A DNA stretch of 64,000 nt, from the NCBI GenBank assembly GCA_029961685.1, contig JARWKL010000012.1, positions 15,795,227-15,859,226 of the forward strand. Reading direction: 5' to 3'. Position 1 is the first letter of the stretch, and every line of letters begins with the position of its first letter. Of this stretch, positions 10,500 through 21,521 are shown piece after piece. This stretch comes from Aristolochia californica (lineage: Eukaryota > Streptophyta > Magnoliopsida > Piperales > Aristolochiaceae). Under the pieces are notes generated by a model. The model worked only from the letters and a program-made list of their open reading frames with translations. It was not told the origin of the DNA and ran no database searches. A program made the position numbers and the translations under genes.

Positions 10500-11880
10500 G
10501 TGGATTGAGAAGTAGAAGAGACACAAATGATTTCGAACCTAATCTCTTCACGTCAAATCAATCCAAAACCCTATTCCAACGATTTCTCAGAGTTCCAAAG
10601 CCAAAATACTCCCTTTCATTCTGATTTCTAAGTTATTCCAAATCAAATCTAAGGTTAAAAACCCTTTTAGCCTCTTCTCTCTAAAAAAACAATTTCTACA
10701 ACCAAGGTTATGGCAAGGAAGCCTTCTAAGAAACCAGAAAACTGTGAGGAAATGCCCAATTAAAGGGATCACTTCCGAATAAAAGAACAACAGGGTAAAT
10801 ACTTTTCAAGTTTCGCTCTAGAAGTATCATAGAGCCTAGTCGGATTGATCTTGCTTTTTGCAAAAGAGAAATCAATGAGTTACATGGGCCTCTTGAAAAG
10901 TGATCAAGGCATTTATCCATATTTAGTAAAGGTCTTCTACACTAATCTTGTGGTAGTGGAAGTCACCCATGTAACCTGAGGCTCATGAGCTATGTTAAGA
11001 AGAAAAATATCTCTATTGAGACTAATGAATTTAATTCGATACTTGGGGCAACGTCTTCGGGATTTACCAAATTCATCAAGGAGAGCCTATGGACCTCCAT
11101 AGCGACTGCCCTTGAATTATCCAATATGCAATCCAACTCATATTTGGTCAAACCGCTGGAAGCTCCTATGAAGTGAAGATAAAGGATCTCAGTATGGAGC
11201 ATCCCATTTTCATGGAGATTGCGACCCACATCCTCAATCCGAGGAAAAGTACTTTCTCCCACCTCACTACCATGGATATCTTTTGGATGTGGGAAATCAT
11301 CCGAAAGGTGGACTTGGACTACAACTATTTCATGGCAAGTAGAATGATGGACATCGCTACCAGCTCATGAGCCGATGGCCTCCCATTTTCTCAAGAAATT
11401 TCTGCTATCTTACACCACTATGGAATAGACTTATCATCTGAGAAGACAGTGGACATCGCCAAGAAGATGTCTATAGGGGAAACCAAGGTTGGAAAGTTTG
11501 GGCCTCCCGTTTGCTCAAGAAATTTCAGTTATCTCACACGACTATGTAATAGACTTATCATAAGATAAGACAGTGGACATCGCCAAGAAGATGTCCATAG
11601 GGGAAACCAAGGTTGGAAAGTTTGGCTTCACCAAGTGGTGAGGTCAATGGGTTCAAAAAGTGACCATTCAGAGGGAGATTGTCCCACAGCTAGTTGCATC
11701 CAAAGATGAGTTGAGTCTGAAGCCTCAAGTGGATCAGTTTTAATTGGCAAAGAGAAGACGCACTGAAGAAGGCACCTCATTATCCACCGATCATCTCTCA
11801 ACACTTGAAGAAGCATTGGATGAAATACGGTCAACTCAAGTAGTTGTTCTTGCAAATTAAAAGCTAGTCAAATTGAGCTT
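10500..11880 (+). pseudogene. Possible env-like third-ORF remnant
   Basis: The plus strand carries a broken coding region after RNase H and before the 3' LTR. Readable blocks are PYLVKVFYTNLVVVEVT (about 10918), SYVKKKNISIETNEFNSILG (from 10988), then NPRKSTFSHLTTMDIFWMW (about 11236) and LPFSQEISAILHHYGIDLSS (about 11377). This order resembles the plant transposon protein domain of env-like ORFs found downstream of pol in some Sireviruses. The assignment rests on motif memory and position only. Several stops and a 124-bp internal duplication break it. It could instead be a captured host fragment. Confidence 0.45.
11379..11625 (+). repeat. 124-bp tandem duplication in the env-like remnant
   Basis: Units begin with CCTCCC at 11379 and 11503 and end GGTTGGAAAGTTTGG. 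They differ at a few positions, and one substitution turns a tryptic-type glutamate/lysine stretch into a stop-bearing copy. Confidence 0.85.
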
Positions 11881-12154
11881 CAATAGAACCAATAGAGGAT
11901 CATGAGTCTTCTCGAGACTATCCTCAACTGATTACCAACTCCAGTCTAGCTACTTCTCTCTAGTATTTTGGACCACCATTTTGACTCCCTTTTGTACTTC
12001 AGAGTGTTTGTACACATGTATGTTTTTTATTACTTAAAGCATTGTAGTACTTCTTTTGTAATTTATTGAATATATATACATATGAAGTTTCCTTTGAACC
12101 AAAAAAAAATTGATTACTCACATGTGTACCTTTAATAAATCTTTTTGAGTATGA

Positions 12155-12369
12155 CAGAAAGGGGGAGAAAAGGATGGAAAATTGGACCTTGAATCCTTAG
12201 GTACACAAAAATTTCAAATTGACACTTAAAAAGGACTCAACCATATTATGCAACAATTAAGGGGGAGCATATGTCCAAATTGTAAATTAACTTAGCTCCA
12301 ATCCTTAGGGAATGTACATATTTTTATTTTTCCAAGTTAGGTTTAGTCATCATAAAAAAAGGGGGAGAT
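12155..12369 (+). promoter_or_regulatory. Multiple polypurine tracts before the Sirevirus-like LTR
   Basis: Three purine tracts are seen: AGAAAGGGGGAGAAAAGG (from 12155), TTAAGGGGGAGCA (12257) and AAAAAAAGGGGGAGAT (from 12354), the last directly touching the LTR. Several tracts are a known trait of Sireviruses; the last one is the likely plus-strand primer site. Confidence 0.65.
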
Positions 12370-12489
12370 TATTGACCATAGGTTGACTCACTTATTGCTT
12401 TTGATGATATCAAAATTTAATAGAGCTAACAATTTACAAACTACGTTGTTACAGGGTGGGACCAACCCCACCATGACCAAGGAAACCAA

Positions 12490-13165
12490 AGAAAAGATAT
12501 GTGAAGAATTCAAGACAAGATCTTGGACTACTTAAATACTTTCTGGGTATTGAAGTATTACAGCCCAAACATGGGGTTATACTATCTCAAAAAAAGTATG
12601 TCCTTGATGTACTGGAGGAGACCAAAATGATGGGGTGTAGACCAGTAGAAACCCATATGGATTCAAATACAAAATTATCTGTAGGCACCGGAGAAGATGT
12701 GGATATAAAAAAATATCAAAGACTTGTGGGAAAACTCATTTATCTCTGTGTAACAAGGCCGGATACAGTTAGTGTGGTGAGTCAATACATGCACAAACCA
12801 CAACTTACTCATTGGCAAGCACTAGAAAAAATATTGCGATATTTGAAAGGAGTTTTAGGAAAAGGGTTTCACTATAAGAACCATGGTCACTTTACAATAG
12901 AAGGGTTCTTAGATGCAGACTAAGCCGGATCCCAGGATGACATAAAATCTACTTTGGGATATTGTACAATGGTTGGAGGGAACTTGGTTACATGGAGAAG
13001 CAAGAAGCGGAATGTAGTTGCAAGGTCCAGTGCAAAAGAAAAATTTTGTGCCATGGCACACACAGTTAGTGAACTTCTAAGGATCATATCCCTTCTCACT
13101 GAACTGGGATTCTATAAAAAAGCTCCTCTGGAACTACATTGTGATAATCAGGTAGTGATACGATA
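12490..13165 (+). pseudogene. Copia RT-end/RNase H fragment nested in an LTR
   Basis: The frame at 12501-12923 begins in the RT C-terminus (LLKYFLGIEV), continues with KKYVLDVLEETKMMGC and KYQRLVGKLIYL, and ends at FLDAD followed by a stop where tryptophan is expected. A second frame at 12954-13166 gives GGNLVTWRSKKRNVVARSS and ELHCDNQVVIR. It closely resembles 7010-7640. Neither LTR nor polypurine tract accompanies it, and its borders with the host LTR are not sharp. It may be a gene-conversion product or a truncated nested insertion. Confidence 0.8.
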
Positions 13166-13530
13166 ACGAATGATTGATCATCCCATTTGGATTGATCAAT
13201 CAATATTGTCCAGGTAAGTGAAATTCACTTGGAATGATCGATCATCCCACACGATTGATTAATCAGACAGAATCTTGCTAGTCAAGGACATAAAGCATGA
13301 TCAATCATAGGAAGTTCATTGATCAATCATACTTGCATTGCACTATCAGGGGGTATTCTAATTGATCGATCATCTCCTAGAAATGATCAATCAACTTAAC
13401 TTTTTCAGGACCAACGATAACATATCGATAAATCAATCCATCAATCAATAAGTCACATCCTAACACAAAAAGAGCCCTTATGATCAATTGATCAATCAAT
13501 TACTTTACATCGATCAATCAATCAATGGTC
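13166..13530. repeat. Cluster of TGATCRATCA palindrome-like motifs
   Basis: About eleven variants of TGATCGATCA or GATTGATCAATCA lie in about 365 bp, for example near 13175, 13192, 13232, 13250, 13302, 13320, 13357, 13384 and 13480. A few more lie at about 10430-10500 between RNase H and the env-like part. Many are self-complementary. Confidence 0.7.
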
Positions 13531-14210
13531 TGATTTTCGCAAATGGGTTAAAATGACTAGTATGGCTGGGAGAAGTTATAAATACCCCCATAAATCCATA
13601 CATAGAGAAGTTAATGAGTATTTATTGGCAAATCCTTTGAGTCTTTACTCTCTTAAAATGTGTCAAAAGTGCTTTAGTGTGAAAGAGAGAGTCTCAGGCT
13701 CGAAAAATCCTCCACTCTCTCCTCTTTTTTTCACCCTCATTGTATATTGTGTTGCAAAAGAAATGGAAGCTTCGATCTCTCAAGGAGAAAGAACTCTTCA
13801 AGTTAAGAGTGTAAGTTTTCCTTTCTTTTATTTTCAATTTGCGAAAGGTTCATCTAGAACCTATTAAATTTAGATAGAAAGGGTCGGTTAGAGCTAGAAT
13901 CAAGCCAATCTCTTGGAAAGATTGTAAATTTTAAAAAACATGTAACGTGGCTTAAAGAGGGCCAGAATCTCTGTGTAAATTCTAGGGGTTAGAGCTTTTA
14001 AATAGTAAAATTTTCCAAACAAGGTTTCTTGGGCAATGAATACCAATAGGAGAACATCGATATAAAAAATTCTCCTTGTATTATGGTGTTTGAGTGTTTA
14101 TTTTTCATTGAAATTGTGATTTTGCATGATTATTTGTTTACACGCATACTTAGTATTTAATTTGAAATACTCAATTCACCCTCCTTCTTGAAAAACCACC
14201 TAGGCCAACA

Positions 14211-14420
14211 TTCTTGTCCCAATTACACCCCAACTCAAACACTTAAATAAATGTCCTAGCAAAATTCAAAAAAAATTGAACATAAATAGAACACCAACAT
14301 AATTAAAACACTTTTACCTGAGACTCTTCAATGAAACTATTCTTAGATTTTACGATATTAAATCTGTCTCTGTGAGGCTTCTTGTCGTAAAAGTCATATA
14401 AGACTTTTTCATACCTGCTC
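14211..14420 (-). mobile_element. Truncated minus-strand LTR of family A
   Basis: Aligns by eye with about 3335-3545 (CTTGTCCCAATTACACCC, then AACATAAATAGAA and a GAGGCTTCTTGTCGTAAAAGTC block). It abuts the Sirevirus-like LTR with no visible target duplication. Confidence 0.55.
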
Positions 14421-15407
14421 TTCAACACAAACTAACAACCACATATGACTCTTAAAAACATAAAGATACAATAACAAAAACTTGGAAAATTAGAAACAAT
14501 CATTGGAGTGTAAAAAACGCCATCTTGGTGAAACATACTTGTTTAAGAGATGGAGAAAGAAGCGAGTGTGTTAGGTATCAGATAAGGAATAACTATAGCC
14601 ACCCACTACTTTGAATTATTGCACCCTCGAAAGTCAAAACAAATAATCTTATTGAACTGCATACTCTACGATTATGCTAAAATTTTTGCAGGCTCAACAT
14701 GGTGATTCATTTCTAGTTATAAATGTCAGATGATAATGTATCAGCTTCATTGATAACACAAAGGCCTTTTACTTTTATACCAATGTCTCCATGGTGTACA
14801 TTTTTACACTGCTACAAAGAAGAGGACTTAAAGGGCTGATCATACTCAGCATATTCACCTTTTTATTTTTGCTTAGTTTCAACCTATCCTAGATTTTCTG
14901 TATCATACACTTAGAACAGTTGCGAGCTCCACGTATAAGCTGGAACTAGTGAGCCCATCGTATATACTGGTTGAGAAATGGTTTTTAGTGCTGGAGCCAA
15001 AAAAGAAAAAGATAGTAGTTTGTTACCCAAAAAAATCTCAATTTTCTGATGCTCGTCATGGGTGTCCAATGTTCTCTGATCTTCCGTGTGCTGTTAACAG
15101 ATTGGCGGTTGATATTGCAGTTTCATCCAAAAGGGTTACATGGTAAGGGACAACGTTGCAGCAGCTCGTGGGTTGGAAGGAAAGATCTGTCGCAGTATGA
15201 CGTTGGCGTTTTGGTAGAAATTGAAGGCGTGAAGAAGGAGGTAGAAATTGAAGGCGTGAAGAAAGAGACGCCAAGAACCAACCACCCCGATACCAGTCCT
15301 GTTTATCGGTTTCCCATTTTCTTTTATAGGCTCCAAGCTCTTAACATATTCCAGCCGTAGCTTGAGCAGATAAATTGAAGAAAAGCTTGGACTACGCACG
15401 GTGCCTT
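14421..15407. other. Upstream intergenic region of RPE
   Basis: No transposon similarity recognised. It contains a 27-bp tandem duplication at 15214-15267 (units start GTAGAAATTGAAGGCGTGAA). The plus-strand frames at 14949-15146 and 15049-15360 overlap this and are not recognised. The duplication keeps a frame open because 27 is a multiple of three, which alone can explain the longer frame. Confidence 0.4.
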
Positions 15408-15427
15408 GCCACGTGGCATCTGATAAG
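15408..15427 (+). promoter_or_regulatory. G-box and I-box next to each other upstream of RPE
   Basis: The palindrome GCCACGTGGC (15408-15417) contains a perfect CACGTG G-box. GATAAG (15422-15427), an I-box core, follows 6 bp later. The pair lies about 140 bp before the start codon. Adjacent G-box and I-box elements are known in light-responsive promoters of photosynthesis genes, which fits a Calvin-cycle enzyme. Function here is inferred. Confidence 0.5.
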
Positions 15428-15553
15428 GTATTCCCTCTTTCTTCCTAGGCCTCTCTGCTTGTTTTGGTCTTTGAATCGGACTAGATACTGGATAGGACGT
15501 TGGAGGGGAGAGAGAAAGAGAGAGAGAGAGAGGGAGGGAGCCTGGGAGAGAAA

Positions 15554-18500
15554 ATGTCAGCGGCAGCAGCAACTTCTTCTCTCTGTTCGACGATGACATG
15601 TACGCTTCAATCTCAAATCAGGGGTTTAAAAGGCGTTTTCAGGCTTCCGGGATATGCTGCGCCTCTCTCTCCTAATTCCCTCAGCTCCCGCAGGTAGTAC
15701 CCTTTTCATTTCTCTCTTATATTATACATTTATATATTTCTGTGCGATTTCTCCTTGTCCTCGTTGATCTATGCTTACTATCATTCAGTCATGAATAGAT
15801 GGTAGTCATAAAAGTAATAGTGATTTATTTACAATATGAAGATATTAGATATTCCATCTGAATCTTTTTTTCCAAGTGATGAAAATGGAAACATACATTC
15901 GTCAATTTGATTGGTTAATCGGAATTTGTTCAAACGTGTCAAACCGTAAAGAACAGGGAATAGACGAAGAAGATTTGCAGTCATCCTTGTTGTCAACTAC
16001 TGTCCACTAGGCAATTCAAGACCTGGAGAAATTTTTTGTTCCCGTTCCATGTCCACGAGAAAATTATTTTGTTGTTTCAAATGTTGGCTAGCTGATGAAG
16101 TATATGGATAGAACTACAGAGAAGTAGATGTAAAAAAAAATTGCCAATCGATGGTTTAAAGCTGTGGTTCTAGCATCAGTATTATCAAAAGAATATGTTC
16201 TATGCAAATTTATGGCGAAGACGTTCAGAGATAAATCATCGTGCAATACAAGCAGTGAAAATCAATCTCTGGTCAACATTTTGGCTGTGTTGGAGATAGT
16301 CCCTGGGACTGGGACGTTTTGAGAAGAGATACTAAGTGAAATTTTGTGCCTTATGTCATGCTTTATGGGTTGATATTTGGAAATCAAGAAGGATGACAAT
16401 GATGAAATCCTGGAAGTGGATTTGTGTAAGAAGCTTTAAAGGCAACACTGGGACAGCAATGTTCGAAACTAACTTAAACTAGAAGTTAGCCTCGATATAT
16501 ATGAAAATGAAGAAAACCACTGGAGCTGTTATGCTCATAAGATATTGCCAACCATTGACCATTACTGGCTGTTGAAAACTTCAACAAATCCAGGGCCAAG
16601 CGACATGGATGTGTAATTGAGGAAATACTTGGTTTATTGCCAATAGAGTACTTGGTTGTAACGAATGTGGAATGCCAAAAGTGTTGTTTGTATTTTCACG
16701 TCTTCTGCAAATGCTTCTCAGGTGCCAGGTAGAACTGCAGGGGAAACCAACATGATGGCAACACAACATAAGTAACTGAAAATATTTGAACTTGAAGATT
16801 AATAAATATTTTGTGATGATGGAACTCTGAAGAACAAATGATCTCTAAGATTTTACTGTTTGCGGATCCTCTTTCTTGTTTGAAAATCCTCAATGCCCTT
16901 CAAGGCAATGCAGATGTGTTTGGCTATTTCCTCTGATCATCATTTTCATCAAGCAGTGAAGATCGCACAAAGGGCCTTGTTTCCTTGGATATTTTTTTCA
17001 AATGATGCTACGAACACATGCCTTTTTTTGGATCAATGCATGCTGAATTTATAGTGGTTTTGTTTAGAAATGTCCTTGCAATTTCAATCTGGTACAGGTG
17101 GAAGATGAACACTGCTTTCTGCTGTCAACTTACCGGTTCTTCTCAGTAGAGAAGTGAATGGTGTTACACAGATTGACACCTTCAAGTGCTATTGGCTTTA
17201 ATTTATTCTTTGGACTTGAAATCGTAACTTTATCTGTTTAAAAAACTGGTAATTTTTATATACCAGCAAATGGAGGTGAAAAGAATCTTTATAACTATGT
17301 TCCTATTGCTACTTTTCTTGTCTCAGTATTGCCATATATCCATACAGAAGGATTTATTTTGATGCCTACAGAGCAGGTGCCTTAAGTTTCTAACCTTTTC
17401 AAGTTACATTGCAATATCAAGCAACCATGGAAGAATTAAAAAAGCTAGTGATCATATGTGTACTTGCATTGCATGAAGCTATAGAATGTTTCTCATGTTT
17501 GGAATTTTCAATACTCAGTTTGTAGTGGTATTCATCTTAAAAACTGAATGTGATCTTCCTGTGGAAGGATCGGCAAAGAAAGAGTTTTAATCTGTGCTGC
17601 TTCATTTTTTCAATCTAAATTTCAGGAGGAAGTTTCAGGCTGTAGTGAAGGCAACATCCCGTGTTGATAAGTTCTCAAAAAGTGACATTATTGTTTCTCC
17701 TTCAATTCTCTCTGCTAACTTCGCAAAACTGGGTGAAGAGGTTTGTCTTCTGTTGATTTTAGTCAAAAGGAATAGTGCAATGTAATTTTGTTATTAGACC
17801 AAAGGCTATCAATTCTGTTATAATCTTCTTTTTAGTGAAAATTTCTTCTTATATTTTTAATTTTCAATTTGAAGCATAGTGTCAGCTGCTCTGCAATATC
17901 CTAAAATATATAACTTTTTTATTCTAATAATTCCAAGCAGCACAAAATGTCTTGCATTTGTTCGTTCTCTTTTATATGACATGGTTTGATAGCTCAATGT
18001 TTTCTATAAATTTTTGATAGCATAATTAAACATCTCTTTCTCTCAAGACTGTGAAGAATCTCACCAGAAACATGGATTGGTTGCTTTTTACCAATTGCAA
18101 GCTTTTACAATGTTACTTGTGCTCCTAAAAAGTGAAATTTAAAGATTTATTGACTTGGTATCTAATAGATGACTACAGTTCATTCTTCAAATTATATTGC
18201 TCTGTACTAGCTATTATTTAATTGCTTCTTTCTTTCTTTCGAAATACTTCTTTAAATTTTTTGCCAGTTTATAAATTTGTCTTGTATGTTAATTTGCTGG
18301 TCCATAACAATCTTTAATGCATATTTTGACGGTGCAGTGAGTGTTATTTGCATTTCTTTATGTAGGTAAAAGCTATAGATGTAGCAGGATGTGATTGGAT
18401 TCATGTAGATGTCATGGATGGGCGTTTTGTGCCAAATATCACGATTGGACCTCTTGTTGTTGATGCCCTCCGTCCAGTGACTGATCTTCCATTAGATGTT

Positions 18501-20478
18501 CATTTGGTAGTTATTTTGTGATTTTCATGTTTCCTCTATGACCCTAAATGCTATCAAATTTCACTTTTGGATACTCAGTCTATTTTATAATTTCAATTAA
18601 CTTTTCTGGTTTTTCTGGATGTATCTCAAGAAGCTTCTATGCAATTCACTTATGAGAAACTGCAACTCGTAGATGATTGTGGAGCCTGAGCGGCGGGTTT
18701 CTGACTTTATAAAGGCTGGAGCAGACATTGTAAGTGTTCATTGTGAACAATCTGCTACAATCCATCTGCACCGCACTCTCAATCAGGTACAGAATAAATA
18801 GCTTTTGTGTTTAAAAAGCAGTAAAAACTTTATGGTTTCTAATGCTCTTGATCTTGATAGAAACCTAGTGATTTAGTGTGCTGCCCAATGTAGCACAGAA
18901 GATTCTATTTTTATATTTGCAGTTGACTTTGGGTTTGCAAGAAGGATGGTACCTCTTTTTGCAAAAAAATGGTAGTTTAAATACTAAAAATCGATTATTC
19001 AAGTTAAAATAAAATAAGAATACAAAGAAAAAGAGATTAAAATAGGTCAGCATGCTCTGTCTTATGGACATCCTTTAACATTTCTTATATAATTATGTGA
19101 TTCAGATCAAGAGTTTGGGAGCAAAAGCGGGAGTTGTCCTGAACCCTGGGACGCCGTTAACTGCCATAGAATATGTGCTTGATGGTAAGGCATGCTCTAT
19201 TCGTTTTTTATGGATAATCACAGTAAGTATGTTATCTTATTTCATCTTAGTTTCATTTATTTTAAAGAAAAGACAAAATGGGATAACTGTTGAGATGTAA
19301 GTTTGTCAAGTTTTTATTAGGAAGACCAGGTTGGTGTGCTTGGTCCTTTTCCATGATTGGTTTAGCTGTCAAAATGAGGCCAACATAGTTTGAACTGTTG
19401 TAACTTTCAGCCTAGAGTCTGGAATGGCACTTACAAATTTCTTCTTCCTTGTGAACAGTGGTGGACTTGGTCTTGATAATGTCTGTAAACCCTGGTTTTG
19501 GTGGGCAGAGCTTTATCGAAAGTCAAGTGAAGAAAATTTCTGACCTCAGAAGATTATGTGCTGAGAAGGTACCCTGCGAAAAAAATATACTGCCTGCTGC
19601 TTCCAAAGATTTCATGTTTGTGCATGATATTATTTTTGAATTATTAATAGTTTTTACTTTTCACTAGCAAGTCATTTCTGTAGAATTATGACAGACCGTG
19701 CTAGTTGTGTAAAGGATTTTTAGAGTCAACTCAACCCTTCTATTCTGGGTGTGTCATCCCAGCTTGCTTCAAGTCCTTCTACTGGACTCGTGAGTCCCAA
19801 TCTGATTCGGGCGACCCTGCCTGGGTTTTCTGGCACCTGAGTTCGGGTAAAAAAAGCCTGGTTTGTTAATGAATATTGGACCAAACCAATGATACAAGTG
19901 ATGGGAAGAATTATCACCTTCAGTTTGCATGGAGTGTCAAACATGCACAATATCTGGAGTTAATATTGCTTATTCATGCAGGGAGTGAATCCATGGATTG
20001 AAGTTGACGGCGGGGTGGGACCAACAAATGCATATAAGGTGTTTTTTTTTTCTGTTGATATTTATTCCATTATCAGCAGAGGATAAGTGGAGCTTATCTG
20101 TTAAAAAATTATCCATGTTTGTCTCTCTTTTTTTTATATTATAATTTCTGTTGAAGCTTAATGTTGTCTTATGCTCTGTTTTACTATGATAGTAGACTCT
20201 GAGGTCTTGAGAAGTTCGATTTGAGTAATTTACGATTTTGCCCAAAAAATCAATGCTCACAGGTTATTGAGGCTGGGGCGAATGCTTTGGTTGCGGGTTC
20301 TGCTGTTTTTGGAGCAAAAAGTTATGCAGAAGGCAAGTTTATGTTCCTGCATTTTACTCTTATATCAACACTTAAACGTGAAATACTTTTGACGCTGATT
20401 AGTGTTCCACATATTTCTGGTTTTGCAGCTATCAAGGGCATTAAGACTAGCCAAAGGCCTCTGGCAGTAGGAGTATGA
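15554..20478 (+). CDS. RPE: Ribulose-phosphate 3-epimerase, plastid type, complete, nine exons
   Basis: Interconverts D-ribulose 5-phosphate and D-xylulose 5-phosphate in the Calvin cycle and the oxidative pentose phosphate pathway of the stroma. Coding exons: 15554-15693, 17626-17740, 18366-18506, 18673-18786, 19106-19184, 19459-19568, 19982-20038, 20263-20332, 20429-20478. They join in frame to 291 residues, close to the usual length of plant plastid forms. Residues 1 to about 55 are rich in Ser, Ala and Arg with few acids, as in a transit peptide. The TIM-barrel then starts at [18 protein letters not shown]. Expected metal and catalytic residues are present: H98 and D100 (WIHVDVMDG), H131 (DVHLM) and D242 (IEVDGGV), plus the [10 protein letters not shown] phosphate loop. 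The start is the first ATG in a frame matching a transit peptide and lies after a GA-rich leader (15510-15536). Intron 8 (20333-20428) uses a GC donor; the other introns are GT-AG. No recognised transposon lies in the introns. Confidence 0.95.
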
Positions 20479-20661
20479 AGCATTCACAGCAGATAGCAGC
20501 ATATTTTGTACCATCAAGTTTTGTTGTATTTTCATGTTTATTCATGTTAGTTTCTGATTTTCTTTTCCAATTTGTTATTGACTTTACTTTTCAAAAATTA
20601 CTATCCATTCGTATCTTTCGGTTGAGAGCAATCATGAGGGGCACCTTTGCTCTGTTTGCAG

Positions 20662-20667
20662 AATAAA
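20662..20667 (+). terminator. Candidate poly(A) signal of RPE
   Basis: AATAAA lies 184 bp after the stop codon, in a T-rich 3' region. Plant poly(A) signals are loose, so the exact end is uncertain. Confidence 0.4.
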
Positions 20668-20678
20668 ATCTGGTGATT

Positions 20679-21521
20679 GAAGGAGATGCATACAAAAGGT
20701 GTTCCCTCCATTGTTCAAAAGATACAATCTTCTGCTGTTAGATTTAGATCCTACTTGTCAATGTTACTTAAACAGTTGTCCCGGTTGAAAAGATAGAGAC
20801 ACTTTTCTTAGCCCCTCCTAGCCCTTCCTAGCTTCCATGTAACTTGCCTGGTTATAAGTTTCCTAGAAATCTTTAATATGCAATCTAACTAGTGCTCTGA
20901 TAGGATATTTTGTAGAATTTTAAGTCATGCCCCCAATATTAGGCCCTGGTTCCTTAATGCCTCTTAAAACATTTACACCGGAAAAAAGAGACCTGGTCAC
21001 TATTTCCTTCATAACTAGCAAACGAGTTCCTATCATTTTATGAAAATTTAGAGGAGGGTTCTTGAGGAGATTCTGAGCATTTTGCTTATAGTTTTGGTCA
21101 CAGGTGTGAAGAGAACGAGTCACCATAAATCAGATTTGGTAAGTGTCCATCTGTGAGTTGTTTTTTTCCTTTTTTTTTTTTTTTTTCCAAATGATGCTCT
21201 CTCTAATTATTGTGAACTTTTTGTAGATCCAAGTAGAGGAGGTCCATATTAAGTAATCTCGTCGAGATTCTATTCAAATGTGGAGATTTGAGCACTCAAG
21301 ATTTTGGTTTCAAACCCTATTTCATTTGTTTTTTTTTTTTTTGTACCCAAGTGTGAAATAGATGAAAGTTATCAAACTTTGGTGCTTATTTTAGTTGATT
21401 ATTACTTAGTATTTTATAAATAAATTAATATTGTTAAATGTGTGGCTAACATAAAGTTTAGGGATTAGGGTTTGTATGTATACTTATAATGTTTTTCAAT
21501 ATTACTTGATTTCTAAGTTGA
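20679..21521. other. Intergenic, no gene seen
   Basis: AT-rich sequence with a T14-type run near 21170-21187 and another near 21330. No recognised repeat or coding similarity. Confidence 0.5.

Larger units (their letters stand above)
12370..14210 (+). mobile_element. 3' LTR of the Sirevirus-like element, interrupted
   Basis: Starts TATTGACC (expected TGTTGGCC) and contains TTTTGATGATATCAAAA soon after, typical of Sirevirus LTR starts. It ends GGCCAACA at 14210, so the ends form an inverted repeat. A Copia pol fragment (about 12490-13165) is embedded, leaving roughly 1.15 kb of LTR. The 104-codon frame at 13553-13867 lies in the LTR and is not a gene. Confidence 0.65.

Noticed and set aside
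15049..15360. Small gene upstream of RPE
   Set aside because: The frame is extended by a 27-bp tandem duplication, overlaps other frames on both strands and has no recognised domain.
20333..20340. Frameshift in RPE exon 8
   Set aside because: A GC-AG intron explains the join and restores the conserved C-terminus exactly, so no frameshift is needed.
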